64,000 bases of DNA from Welwitschia mirabilis (taxonomy: Eukaryota; Gnetophyta; Gnetopsida; Welwitschiales), in contig JBOZIK010000001.1 of the NCBI GenBank assembly GCA_051453625.1, positions 233,512,671 through 233,576,670 of the forward strand. The letters run 5' to 3'. Below, piece after piece: positions 21,246-32,138 of the stretch (positions are counted from its first letter, which is position 1; every line of letters begins with the position of its first letter). Below the pieces are notes generated by a model. That model saw only the letters and a list, made by a program, of their open reading frames with translations. It ran no database searches and was not told where the DNA came from. The position numbers and the translations under genes are program-made.

Positions 21246-23155
21246 AAGTGGTCAAGACGTACATTATAAGTGTCATATTGGATGATAAGTTAGATTATGA
21301 TAAATGGCATAATAAAATAATATTAATAAATAAAGATAAATATTTGTATAAAGATCTTTTAAAAGAGAACAATTATTCATCATTAGCTATAAGTGATATA
21401 GCTATTGCAAAATGTAAAGTAATCAATGAGATTTTGTTCCACAAAATTCTTTTAATGATGAATAAATATCTCATAAAATTTTATAAACTATATATTTACA
21501 AGTAGAATTTTGAAAATATTTAATATGATATTCATTAAAATTTAAACATGAAAATTGTCTACCGTTAAATGAAATGAATGGTAGTTTCATGAAAAAAGGT
21601 AAATCATTAAGTTTAGTTAATGAGGTTTGAGGTATAAAGCAAACTTTCAACACTATAATTAGTAGTGAATGCCATGAGCATTCCTAGTTAAGAGTGCTGA
21701 AATAGTATCATCGTATAACAAGCTAATTACACCATTGTCTACTAATGGAAAAGAAAGTCATAGATGTAAAAATACTAAATAAAATCCTAATAAATCATGA
21801 TAAATAATGTAATGCATGTTAGTAAAGTGGCATAAAAACTATCTTCATAGTAAATAAAGCTAAATATGTCATAAGTAATAGCATGTAACAATGAAAAGAG
21901 AACCATAATAATGAATATGTAATACAAGCGGAATAAAGATGGTGTTGAAAGAAGTATAACTAACAAGGTTGGTTTTAAAATAAGTATAAAAAAAAGATAA
22001 GAGACATTGTATAAATGAATAATATGCATCTATATTTCATTTATAATAGAGATATACATAATAAAAACTACAAAATGTAACTCAAGGGTTTAAACTAGAA
22101 ATACAATGATGATAATAAAATTAATGAATGAATTAAATTTCTATTTATAAGAAAAATTAGATAGAATATAAGATTATAATATTTGATCAAGTAAAATTTT
22201 CTTAGTAACTCACTTCCATCAAAAGCCTCCAAATTTAAATGAAAATCCTATGAGAATGATATATAAATGTCTAGTATGTCCCCCAATTTATAAGCCCTAT
22301 AGAATTCTATTAAAAATATAGAAGACATAATTAAGACCTCTTCTAAAATTCTAACTTAAATATCTAATTATTATAATATTCAATTGTTAAAAATTATAGA
22401 AAAGAGATTTTTATTTATTAATTTAAACCTAAATTTATCATTTCTTTTTCAAATTAATTTGAGGACATATCATTCTAAAGATAATGATAAAGAAATATCT
22501 TGATGTGTTTTCATTTGGTTGATGTATAAAATATTATCATTTTTTCCCATTAAATACATGCTACAAACTTATTTATATGTAAATTACCTTTTATTTTGAG
22601 CCCAAATTTCCTAATTAAAAGGTACAACTTAAAACCTTATAGATTCAAACTTAAATAACTAATAAATCTAGATTCTCATAACTTTCATTACCCTTTTCAG
22701 TTCCTAAAGGAAACTTCGACATTAATTTAAATAATCATATCAGTAATTTTAAAATAGAGGTTACATGCATAAAATTGAAAACTTGATTAGGGTGTAAAAA
22801 TCTTTTAATACTGAAAAAACTCTATAATACATGCATCTAAGAGAGTGATAAATCATGATTAAATGAATATTTTGAAAAAATAAATTCATAAACACAATCT
22901 AGTAGGAAACCAAGAAAATATAATTAGCTATGTGGATTCCAATATATTTAATAAAATAAAGTGTTAAAAATTAACGTTAGAGTAATTGAATATATGACTA
23001 TAAGAAAGGATTTCTTCTATAGGTTGAATGAAACATTCTACAACATCCTATATTAGATTAGTACAATAGAGTAATAAGAAATATGTAAGAAAATCTATTG
23101 AAAAATAAAATAATAGATCTAATATAATAGGAAAAAAAGTAGATTTAATTAGTTA
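21246..23155. other. AT-rich stretch without a recognised gene
   Basis: I read both strands. An 85-residue frame (21248-21505) is Lys/Ile/Asn-rich and matches nothing I know. 'ttataagccctatagaattct' with C-rich 'cccccaattt' near 22276-22310 could be a minus-strand LTR core, but no partner is seen. Confidence 0.5.
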
Positions 23156-23356
23156 TGTAAATTTAGTTATTACTAATACTAGGACATTAATAAGTTACAC
23201 CAAGGTACCATACGTAGGAAAATAGAAAACCCTAGTGAAAACCTAGTAAATGTGATTCCTTATAAAAGCAATCTCTTAATGTTTCAAATTATGAGGAAAA
23301 TAAAATTCCATTTTTCAAATCTTGCTTTCCCTTTTCTTGCTCAATTTAGTCTTTGA
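23156..23356 (+). repeat. Ty1/copia LTR, same family as 51877-52072
   Basis: Aligns end to end with 51877-52072: the start TGT...ATTACTAA, 'ggta(c)cata', 'ctagt...agctagt', 'tgtgatt.cttataaaa', 'ctcttaa' and a 'tttcttgctca' end region. A tRNA-iMet-type primer site follows at once, so this is a 5' LTR. No copia coding sequence follows directly. Confidence 0.65.
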
Positions 23357-23359
23357 ATT

Positions 23360-23371
23360 TGATATCAAAGC
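23360..23371 (+). other. Primer binding site, initiator tRNA-Met-like
   Basis: TGATATCAAAGC differs from the common copia primer site TGGTATCAGAGC by two G-to-A changes and sits a few bases after the LTR end. Confidence 0.65.
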
Positions 23372-24684
23372 ATAATCTAGGATTCCTAAGTCCCTTGGGA
23401 AGCTTGCATGCCCTCTTGCATGCCTTTCCATGCCCTTGCATGCCTTTCTTACATGTATTGTTTCCTCCTTATAAATTGTTTTATCCTTTTTGGCTTTTCT
23501 TTTTTGTAATTTTCTAATTTTCATGTAAATTTTTTTTTTTAATTTGTAGTAAAGACTTAAGTTTATTTACTTAAGAATTCATTTCTAATACATTTGAAGA
23601 TTGATTTCATGTGATCCTATCTTGTAAATGAATGAAATTTTCTATCTCAGCTCTTTAAATTCTTACTATGATCATCAAGAATCACTTGAATGTGTGTTAA
23701 CCTGGTACAACATATAGAAGGAGGGATTCTAAGTATGCTAACTTGCTACAGTTATGTATGACCTGACACTAAAACCGCCAAACCATAGGCAGTTTGTTTT
23801 ATTTGTACAAATTACATTTATTGAAGGGATGGGGGAATATTCACCTTTCTCTGACAACCAACATTAATGAAGTAAAATATCTATAGTTTAAATGCTACAA
23901 CTCCTAGAAAGAAATTTTTAGTAGGATTATTTTTTGATTAACAAATTCTAACACCTTTGAAAGATCTCCTAGCAATGGATTCTAATATAAAGGGGCATAA
24001 GGGATGAATAGAAACTGCATTAGCATTTGGAAGATTTCTAGTTCTTACATTGAAGACATTATGGAGGAATTTATATCATTTGATCTATAAACATGTAATG
24101 GCCATTCTAGAGTTGCTAATAACACCTTCATTGCCTACTTTATAAAATGGCTTTAATGAGAAAGACCCAATGTATTGAAAGTCATTCTCTACATGATTAG
24201 TGTTAAGCATTGTATTAAATTTTGATGTTGTAGTGATCTATGGTCATAAGCAAGTACACTTTAATTGCCATTTTTGATTTTTATTTGAGAAAGATTGTAA
24301 TGAACCTAAGAAGATTATTGGTTTTTGTTGGAAATGAGAACTATTCTTTAAGTTGAATAATGACTGATTCAGGGCTTCCCTATTATTAAATTTTGTGCCT
24401 CTATGAAGATTACAATTGATATTTACAGCAATATTTGAGATATTAGTAGATTTTGAAATGAAGCCCTTATAAGCTCTATTGTTTCTCATTCAGTTTCTAT
24501 TAAAGATAATAACATTTGCTTAGTTTTGTAGAAAATGTATTAAATAACAACATCATAACACATGTTAGATAGTAGTTACAAAGGGGCTTTACCATTTTTT
24601 GCTTTATTAATGTCAAAACCTTTTTATAGAATTTCTTAGTACCATCTGTTTTAGAAGAATCTATACTGTGTAGGAAAAAGACCT
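23372..24684. other. No gene seen; short TGCATGCC repeats near its start
   Basis: Near 23404-23446 the motif (T)TGCATGCC(TTTC/C) recurs four times. The rest is AT-rich, with no copia or other protein domain in six frames. It may be the leader of the element whose 5' LTR ends at 23356. Confidence 0.5.
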
Positions 24685-25600
24685 AGTTATTGCAAGAATT
24701 ATTATTTCAAGAACCTCTCAAAGATCCCAATATCGATCATTTTTAACTCATGAAGCCATTATACATACTTATTATGGAATATGTTTAAGATTGTATAGGA
24801 AGATATATTCTTTTTCCCTCTCTTTTCTCATAGTTGAGCATTGCAGTCAATCCATAGAAAGGTATGATGCAAAAGTCATATATGCCCAGAACCTCTCAGA
24901 AATCCTAGTGTCAAGCATTTTTAACTCATGAAGTCATTATGAATGCTTACTTTAAAATATGTTTAAGAGTGTATAGGCAGATATATCCTTTTTTTCCCTC
25001 TTTCCATCATTGATCATTATAGTCAAACCATAGGAAGGTATGATGTAAGAATCATGTATGCCAAGAACCTTTCAAAAACCCTAAAATCAACCATTTTTAA
25101 CTCATGAAGCCATTACACATACTTACTATGAAAATATATTTAACAATGTATAAGAAGATATATCCCACTTTTTTCCTTTTATCAATGTTAATCATTATAA
25201 GAAAACCACAAAAAGGGTATGATGCAAGAATCATATATCCCAAGAACCTCTCAAAAACCCTAATATCAACCATTTTAAACTCATGAAGCCATTGCACATA
25301 CTTCCTATGAAATATGTTTACGAGCATGTAGGAACATATTTATTTATTTTTTAAATAACTTTCCCACCATTGATCATTGCAGTCAAATCATGGAAAGGTA
25401 TGATATAAGAATCATGTATGCTAAGAACCTCTTAAAAATCCTAATATTAACCATTTTTAACTCATGAATCAGTACACATACTTAATATGTAAAAAATATT
25501 TAAGAGCATATAGAAAGATGTATTGTTTTTTCTTTTCTAACTATTGATCATTGCAGTAAACCATGGAAAGGTCTTTATGCAATTATGATAACATGTATCT
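24685..25600. repeat. ~179-bp tandem repeat, five units
   Basis: The landmark AAGAACCTCTC(A)AAA recurs at 24709, 24887, 25063, 25242 and 25423 (spacings 178, 176, 179, 181). Each unit continues with AACTCATGAAGCCATTA, then 'ATATGTTTAAGAxTGTATAGG', a pyrimidine tract, 'CATTGATCATTGCAGTCAA' and 'GGTATGATGCAAGAATCA'. Units are diverged. Frames such as 25104-25286 and 25097-25327 come from the repeat and are not genes. Confidence 0.9.
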
Positions 25601-27058
25601 TTCAAAAGTGACTAGTGGAGGTAGTGCTCCAGCTTTATGTTCTTCAATAAGTGTAAGCTGTGTTTTCTAGCTTACATTGCTATTTAATTTTACCCCTTTA
25701 TTTTAGCTCAAATATGATGCAAACACGATGTTAAACATTATTTTTGACTCATCCTTTTCTAGATTTTGAAATTTGATAGTCTATTCTTTTAAAGCACTAA
25801 GTACATGTAGTTTGTGCTAAGGTTTTTCCCCCTCATAGTGTACACATGTAATTTAACTCTGTTATAGCCATTTTATGTCAAGTTAGTGTGCATGTATTTT
25901 TTATTAAAATTTAGCTCACTTTTGTGCCCATGCACTTGGTGCAACATTTTAGTCTTTTTTTTTCATATTTTTAGATATTTTGGGTAATTTTAATAATTGT
26001 AATCCTATTAAACTCTGTTTATATTGCATCAAGTAATTTGGAATATGGAGCAAGATCCACTTGACTTTATTTTTCTCTTCTAGATCATCTTTCACTCTCA
26101 TTTGGATAGATAAAATTATGTTTGAAGTGTTGAATGAGATCCACTTAACTTAATTATATCAATATTAACACTTTTTTTGTGTTTTTCCCATCTTAATTTT
26201 TACACTTAACACCATTCTATATTTTTAATGTTATTTAAGGTTTAAAACTAAAAAATTTTCATTCCTTAATCACATAATGTTTTAACTAGTAATATGTTTT
26301 AGTTGGTGGTGGGCATAGGGAGCCTTATGTAAACATCAATTTGTGTTAGGCTATGCCATGCTATGAGCTTATTAACAAGTTATTAACTACGATAACTATA
26401 TAGTTTCTGCTATATGAAGAGAGCTATTGCCCTTAAGTAAAAATGTCCTATGCATTTCAAAAATTAAATTCTCATGCATGCCTTAATAATCTAGAGTACA
26501 TTGGATGAATACCAAAGGCACAATGATAGGGTGTACTTGAATTTCATAACCACATTGATAGTCAAGCATAAGTGTAATCAATTAAAATCTATTGAGTATA
26601 AGATTTAAATAGGCTATTGACATTGCATCATATTTTTTCTTAAGGGAGGTATGTAGCTGAGGTAAGAGAAATTACTTAATGACCTGAACTTCCCACTGAG
26701 ATGATTCATACATTGTCTCTTTATTTCTTTTTTGGAGAAAAGGATCATATCCTTGAAGAGGATGTGATTGTACCTAGATTGGTAGTAAGACCTAAAACTA
26801 ATAAAGTTTTCACTTAACTGTCTAATGATTTAGATTCGTTATATTAAAATTTATTGCATTCACATAAGGAATTTTTAATAAAAATTACTTTATTTTCTTT
26901 TACATGTGTGATCATTAGAGAATTGGTTTTATCATTTTTGTCTTGCTCTTATGGATTAGATAGATTATTTGAATTATAGATATGAAAAAGATCCCTTCTG
27001 AACTAATTATACCTTTATATTATGATTCTTTCTTATTCTTTTGATCATTTTTAGTGTC
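25601..27058. other. No gene; diffuse GGATAGAT...AGATCC repeats
   Basis: No coding domain seen. Related segments combining a GGATAGAT-like motif, A(A/G)AGATC(C/T) and an A-A-T-T-A-T-A-T-C/ACC stretch occur near 26040-26170 and 26950-27030. They recur beyond the copia insertion near 32143-32200 and 32255-32320. The insertion therefore seems to have landed inside a loose tandem repeat. Confidence 0.45.
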
Positions 27059-27063
27059 ATTGT
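27059..27063. repeat. Target site duplication ATTGT (left)
   Basis: The five bases before the copia 1 5' LTR; the right flank is ATTAT (32134-32138), one transition away. Confidence 0.6.
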
Positions 27064-27552
27064 TGTCAAAAAATAGTTGACTACTTTTATACATTTTAGT
27101 AATTATCTCTTATGCTATTGCATGTTTTCTTATCTTTTGTTATAGATTCTCCTCTATTTTAATTTGTTTTTATTGATAGCTTTCTTATTTAGGTGTCCCT
27201 CCTCTAGTATATTATGTATGTTGTTAATTGAATTAGAATTATCTTTCTTCTTATTATCTCTCCAATTTATCATAAAGGATGCAATATTTGTTTACCGTAA
27301 TNNNNNNNNNNNNNNNNNNNNNNNNNNNNNNNNNNNNNNNNNNNNNNNNNNNNNNNNNNNNNNNNNNNNNNNNNNNNNNNNNNNNNNNNNNNNNNNNNNN
27401 NACAGGATGCAATATTTGTTTACAGTAATAAAATAAAGAGAATGTGTGTAAGGGTGTCTGTGTGGATGTTATTTTCTTAGCATACAGTTAGTCCTCTATT
27501 TTTATTGAAATATGTAATTCTTTGAAATATACAGGGAATTCCCCTACTTTCA
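27064..27552 (+). repeat. 5' LTR of copia 1 (contains gap)
   Basis: Matches 31792-32133 through 'attatgtatgttgttaattg', 'aaaggatg(c/t)aatatttg/attta', 'ttttcttagcatatagtta' and 'tcctctatttttatt'. A 100-N gap at 27302-27401 is flanked by the same ~20 bases on both sides, so the real LTR is near 370 bp. Confidence 0.85.
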
Positions 27553-27555
27553 TTA

Positions 27556-27568
27556 TGGTATTAGAGCC
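27556..27568 (+). other. Primer binding site of copia 1
   Basis: TGGTATTAGAGCC, one change from the tRNA-iMet site TGGTATCAGAGCC, three bases after the LTR end. Confidence 0.85.
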
Positions 27569-27604
27569 AAGGAAAAAATTCAACAAACCCATCCCACCTC
27601 CAAC

Positions 27605-28560
27605 ATGGCATCCATGATAAATATGAATAATGTACTTGTACCTAAAATCAATGGACTTAATTTTGAGATGTGGCAGATACAAATGGAACTCGTTTTTGAA
27701 ATTAAAAATGTTTGAGATGTTGTAAACTATGGAATATGCAGTGATCCTATCCATAATACATCACAAGACCAATTGAATTATTAACCAAATAAGAAATGAT
27801 TGAAAAAGGAGCCAAATTCATATTGTTCACTACTCTTGCCAATTAGGACTATGACATCAAAGGAAGTAGTCATTCAGGCCTTAAGAAGAGAATACAAGAT
27901 TTAGTCAATGAATGAAGATGAACATGTCAATGAATGCATGAATTTTTTTCTTGAACTCAGGCAAAAATTAACAACATTTGGTGTTAAATTCTCAAAAAAA
28001 AAAGAAGATGTTAAAAAGGTTGTTCATGGCTTGCAATCAAAATTTATCAACACCATTAACTAGCTCTAGGAAACAAATGTAGTAAGAACTCTTTTACTTC
28101 AATAGATACAAGCCATACTATAGGTCCATATGAAGAGATTTAATCTTATGCCTTCAAAGGACAAGGAAGTACTGAAAGTGAAATCTCTTAAAGCTTAAAT
28201 TGCAAGAGGGAAATCTACACATTTAAGATGATAAAGGTTCTTTCAACATCATAATTGAGAATATGGAAGAGGTAGAAGTAGAAAAAATCAAGAATATTAA
28301 TCATAGAATTCACATTAATAAAATTACCACAATCCAATTCCATCTATAGGAAGACCAAATTATGAGAAAGTATTTAAAGAAGGAAGAACAACTTTAGGAT
28401 ACCTTAATATTTTTGGAAAATATGGTCATTACAATAAAAATTACTAGTATTATAAAGATCATTTTGAAAATCATGGTTAATTCTCATCAAGAAAGGATTA
28501 GGTTGCAAATTTATATGAAGAAGAAGGCACCATCAAATTTACTAGCATTGAAAATTTTAT
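27605..28560 (+). pseudogene. Decayed gag of copia 1
   Basis: The ATG at 27605 starts M-A-S-M, and the frame continues P-K-I-N-G-L-N-F-E-M-W, the N-terminal block of copia gag (UBN2/DUF4219-type) where a Trp follows the 'L-x-G-x-N-Y' motif. Later come M-N-E-D-E-H-V-N-E-C near 27908-27940 and V-V-H-G-L-Q-S-K-F near 28020. A zinc-knuckle remnant near 28405-28450 reads G-K-Y-G-H-Y-N-K-N-Y, keeping the His while Cys positions are lost. Several stops interrupt the frame. Gag would build the particle; this one cannot. Confidence 0.75.
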
Positions 28561-28589
28561 GGCCATAGTATATGAAAAGAAAAATGGAA

Positions 28590-28780
28590 CATCTTGATGC
28601 ATTGATAGTGGATGCACCCATTATATGTCGAGAAACATGGAATCTTTTCAATCCTTATAAAGATATGATGCAAGTACAGTCAGATTTAGAGGAAATAATC
28701 ATGAAAAGATTGAAGGCCAAGGATGCATTGAAGTATTATCTACAATACAAAAATTATCAACTATACAAGGTGTGTTGTTT
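28590..28780 (+). pseudogene. Copia 1 protease region
   Basis: At 28604-28627 the codons read D-S-G-C-T-H-Y-M, the copia protease active site with its Asp intact. The 71-residue frame at 28572-28787 is in another frame, so the active-site frame is not the longest one. A shift joins it to the following N-N-L-L-S-V-K-Q-L block in the next feature. Confidence 0.7.
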
Positions 28781-29239
28781 GTTTTAGCTTTACCTAATAA
28801 TTTATTAAGTGTTAAACAATTAGTAAGAAAGGGATATTTTGTATCTTTTGATGAACTAAGATATAGAATTAGACATAAGCATATAGGAGAAGAGATTTTA
28901 TCTTCAATAAATAAAGGTTTAGATCTCTACTACTTAAATGTAAAAGGAACACAAACAAACTTAAGCAGCTTTATTACAAAAAATAATTTAGATTCTAAAA
29001 GATCGCATATAAGATATGGACACTTGAATTCTATCTATCTAAACAAAACAACAGAAAATCCTTTGATGAATGGATTGGAAAATTTTGAGAAGCTAAAAGT
29101 CTTGGAATCTAAAGCTTGTAAGAAGTGCAAAGTAGTTACAAAACCACATCATAAAAGAGAAGTTGATTATAACAAACCTTTCAAGTTAGTATATGCAGAT
29201 GTTTGTGGTCCAATCAAATATTCCAACCTTATTAGGTAA
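28772..29239 (+). pseudogene. Copia 1: end of protease, zinc domain and start of integrase
   Basis: A clean 155-codon frame. Residues 7-18 (L-P-N-N-L-L-S-V-K-Q-L-V) are the block after copia protease. H-I-R-Y-G-H-L-N near residues 77-84 and A-C-K-K-C near 115-119 form the HHCC zinc domain (gag_pre-integrs). Near the end, V-Y-A-D-V-C-G-P-I carries the first catalytic Asp of the integrase core. A frameshift near 29239 ends the frame. This is the longest intact piece of this element. Confidence 0.85.
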
Positions 29240-30045
29240 TCATTATTTTCTTGTGATCATTAATGATTACACAACATTTTCATGGGTGTAATTCATGAAA
29301 TTTAAATATGAAGTAACTATGCTTTTTAAAAATTGGATTGCTCACATAGAAAAAGAAATTAATTTTAAGGTCCTTAGATTTTTTACAAATAATGGTGATG
29401 AATTTACATTAAAAGATATTAAAGAATTTCTTATTAGAAATGGCATAAAAAATCAATGGAATGAACCCTATCATGCACCTCAAAATGGAATTATGTAATG
29501 AAAGAATAAATCATTGGTAACCATGGCTTGAATAATGTTATTTCAAGTAAAGATTCTAGAAAATTTTTGGGCAGATGCCATACATATAGTTGTATATCTT
29601 TAAAATCATCAAATAATAACAAATGACATAACTCAAATGTTTTACAAAGAATGGTACAATCGAAAACCAAACATTTCTCATCTTAAAAGCTTTAGTTACA
29701 TTTGATACAAGTTAAAACAAGATGAATATCTAAGCAAATTTGATGTAAGAAGTAAAAAAGCTTGTTTCTTGATACTCTACTACTTGTAGATGTCACCAAG
29801 TGTATGATTTAGAGAATAATATGATATATTCATCAAATCATGTAACTTTTAAAGAGAATCAATTTCTAGTAGATGATGAAGAAAGATTGCAACCAATGAC
29901 TACTAATAATGAAAAGAACATCTATTCACCACTAGTTGTTTCTTACATTCATGTAGATGTGGAATTTCTTCAACTAAATGATAATACTTCTCAACATAAT
30001 GATGCAAACCATGAGCACATAAGTTTTGAAATTAAAGCACAATAG
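29240..30045 (+). pseudogene. Copia 1 integrase core, broken
   Basis: The frame 29295-29498 continues the core with F-K-N-W-I-A-H-I-E-K-E and ends P-Y-H-A-P-Q-N-G-I-M. The middle catalytic residue is lost: the strand near 29385-29402 reads N-N-G-D-E where Asp should come first. After the stop, A-D-A-I-H-I near 29572 and K-S-F-S-Y-I near 29690 continue the integrase C-terminal side. A further frame (29800-30045) holds M-I-Y-S-S-N-H-V-T-F, the usual copia linker. Confidence 0.75.
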
Positions 30046-30229
30046 AACCAATTACAAATAACATCCAAAACACTATTGAATCTGAAGTAGGAAAATTCAG
30101 CCAAATAAAGAAGCAAGTTGATCCATAGAATGTTATACAAGGCAAATTAAAAAGGCACAAAAGAAATATTAAAAATAGATTTCTAAGAAAATATGAAGTG
30201 CCATAAAATGTGCAATAGGTAATTAAGGA

Positions 30230-31000
30230 CAAAGATTAAAAATCTATAATGGAAGAAGTTTGAAATAAATTGAAAAGAATAAGACTTGAGAATTATGTGA
30301 TGTTCCTATTGGTAAAAAGCTATTCAGACTAAAATGGAAATTTAGAAATAAGGATCAATCTTGATGATTAATTTCAAAAAAAAAACATAAGAATTGTAGT
30401 TTAAGATTTTGCCTAAGATCCTAGAGGAGGTTAGAAGGAAACATTCACGCCTGTTACATGGAGGGAGATAGTGAGAACATTCATCATCATTGCAGCTNNN
30501 NNNNNNTGGAAATTGTGATAAATGAACACTAAGTTAGCATTTTTACATGGAAAACTTAAAGAAGAGATTTATGTGCAATATCCTTCTAGATTTATTAAAG
30601 CTAATCACAAAGATAAATTATATAGACTACACAAAGCACTCTATGAATTAAAACATATACCTCATGCTTGGTATCCACTATTGGATACATACATGAGAAA
30701 AATTGAATTTGAAAAATGCCAAAGTAATGCCACTTTTTATAAGATGGTAAAAAATTAAGAACATTTATTTGTTCTTTTTTATTTGAGTGATATTATTTTG
30801 TATGGAAGTTTATAGGACATGGTAAAAAAAAAAAAAAAAAAAAAAAACCCTTAAAACTACATTAAAAAGAGAGTTTGACATGATTGATTTAGGCCCATTG
30901 AAGCATTTTCTTAGATTAGAAATTGATTAAACAACTGATATTATAAAATATCATAAAAAGGATACACAAAAATTCTAGTTACAAAGTTTTAACTATCCAA
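30230..31000 (+). pseudogene. Copia 1 reverse transcriptase, broken
   Basis: The palm start is readable near 30310-30360 (K-L-F-R-L-K-W-K-F). A gap of about 9-10 N at 30498 interrupts it. The frame 30522-30758 then gives T-K-L-A-F-L-H-G-K-L-K-E-E-I-Y-V and L-Y-E-L-K-H-I-P-H-A-W-Y, clear copia RT blocks. The catalytic box at 30780-30791 reads Y-L-S-D, with the first Asp of the pair changed to Ser. A pure A run of 24 bases (30824-30847) follows. G-P-L-K-H-F-L-R-L-E-I near 30893-30925 marks the next block. Confidence 0.85.
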
Positions 31001-31379
31001 CTTCAAACCCACTAAGAGTCCAATTCCTCCTAATCTTTGTCTCAATAAAAATGACTTTAGTTATTTATTTGATAAAAAACATATTAGTCTATAGTGGGTA
31101 GCCTTTTATATCTTACTATAACTTGGTCAAACATTTAGATTAGTGGGGCTTATACAACTAGCTTTATGTTAAATATGACTTATAAACACTGGAATGTTGT
31201 GAAAGGTCTACTTTGATATGTTGTAAGAATAATAGATTTTATCTTGAAATATGGACATCAATAAAATATTATGTTTATGATGTATTGTGATTCAGACTAG
31301 GGAGAGTATTTGAATATCCTTAAAATCATAAGTGATTATTTATTTATGCTTAGTGAATATCCAATTTCTTGATCATAAA

Positions 31380-31690
31380 AAAAGCAAACTCTTGTAGCAC
31401 AACCTATAGCTAAAGCTAAGTATGTGTCAATTACAAAGGGAGTATAAGAAGCAATGTGGTTAAAAAAAACCATTCAATGATTTGCAATTTTTTTTTCTTA
31501 AACTTGTTATAATAATAAGTGATAGTATGACTGTAATTACTATTGCAAATAATCCTGTGTTACATCAAATAAATAATCATTTTAATTTACAATATCATTA
31601 CATATGTGGTGTTGTTGCTAAGGGGTTGACTAAACTTTGCTATGTTCTAGCTTCCCACCAACTTTTAGATTTTCTGACAAAATAATTACC
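31380..31690 (+). pseudogene. Copia 1 RNase H remnant
   Basis: Q-T-L-V-A-Q-P-I-A-K-A-K-Y-V near 31385-31425 and W-L-K-K-T-I near 31458 correspond to the copia RNase H core. The end block before the polypurine tract (near 31655-31682, L-L-D-F-L-T-K) matches the usual 'A-D-x-x-T-K' end. Several stops occur between them. Confidence 0.7.
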
Positions 31691-31779
31691 ATTAGATGTA
31701 GTCATGAGAATTGAACAAAATATCAAATTAATCTAGTCTAATAATCAATTATTAATAAAGTTATGTTATTCAACCATTC

Positions 31780-31788
31780 GAGGGGGAG
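31780..31788 (+). other. Polypurine tract of copia 1
   Basis: GAGGGGGAG three bases before the 3' LTR start, the usual plus-strand primer site. Confidence 0.8.
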
Positions 31789-31791
31789 TAA

Positions 31792-32133
31792 TGTCAATAA
31801 ACTGTTAACTATTTATATATATTTTAGTGATTATCTCATATTCTGTGTCATGTTTTCTTATCTTATGTTATAGCTATTTTAGTTTATTATTAGTGATAAT
31901 TTGCTTATGTAGGTGTCCATCCCCTAGTCTATTATGTATGTTGTTAATTGACCCAAAATTCTTATTCTTCTTCTTATTTATCTGAATCTGTCATAAAGGA
32001 TGTAATATTTATTTATAGTAATGCAAACAAAGTGGTTGGTTATGAGTTTTATTTTCTTAGCATATAGTTAAGTCCTCTATTTTTATTTAGGTATGTAACT
32101 CTTTCAAATATATAGGACATTCCCCTAGTTTTA
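31792..32133 (+). repeat. 3' LTR of copia 1
   Basis: Starts TGTCAATAAACTG and ends 'cccctagtttta', with the terminal CA drifted to TA. It lacks the gap seen in the 5' LTR and gives the best estimate of LTR length, 342 bp. Confidence 0.85.
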
Positions 32134-32138
32134 ATTAT
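32134..32138. repeat. Target site duplication ATTAT (right)
   Basis: Pairs with ATTGT at 27059-27063, one mismatch. Confidence 0.6.

Larger units (their letters stand above)
27064..32133 (+). mobile_element. Copia element 1, complete outline but dead
   Basis: Two related LTRs (27064-27552 and 31792-32133), a tRNA-iMet primer site, then gag, protease, integrase, RT and RNase H in Ty1/copia order on the + strand, and a GAGGGGGAG polypurine tract. The target duplication is ATTGT/ATTAT. LTRs begin TGTCAA; the 5' LTR ends in CA and the 3' LTR has drifted to TA. Stops, frameshifts and changed catalytic residues occur in every domain, and the LTRs differ markedly, so the insertion is old. Lineage within copia not determined. 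Confidence 0.9.

Noticed and set aside
21248-21505. 85-codon + strand frame as a gene
   Set aside because: Composition is that of AT-rich DNA (Lys, Ile, Asn, Tyr), there is no domain, and it lies in or next to an LTR.
23315-23524. 69-codon minus-strand Lys/Arg-rich frame
   Set aside because: It spans the copia LTR end, primer site and the TGCATGCC short repeats on the opposite strand.
25097-25327. Overlapping 60-76-codon frames on both strands in the 179-bp repeat
   Set aside because: They follow the tandem repeat phase and are not kept in the other units.
30824-30847. A-run as the poly(A) tail of a LINE or SINE
   Set aside because: It lies inside copia RT with coding homology continuing on both sides and no target duplication or LINE sequence.
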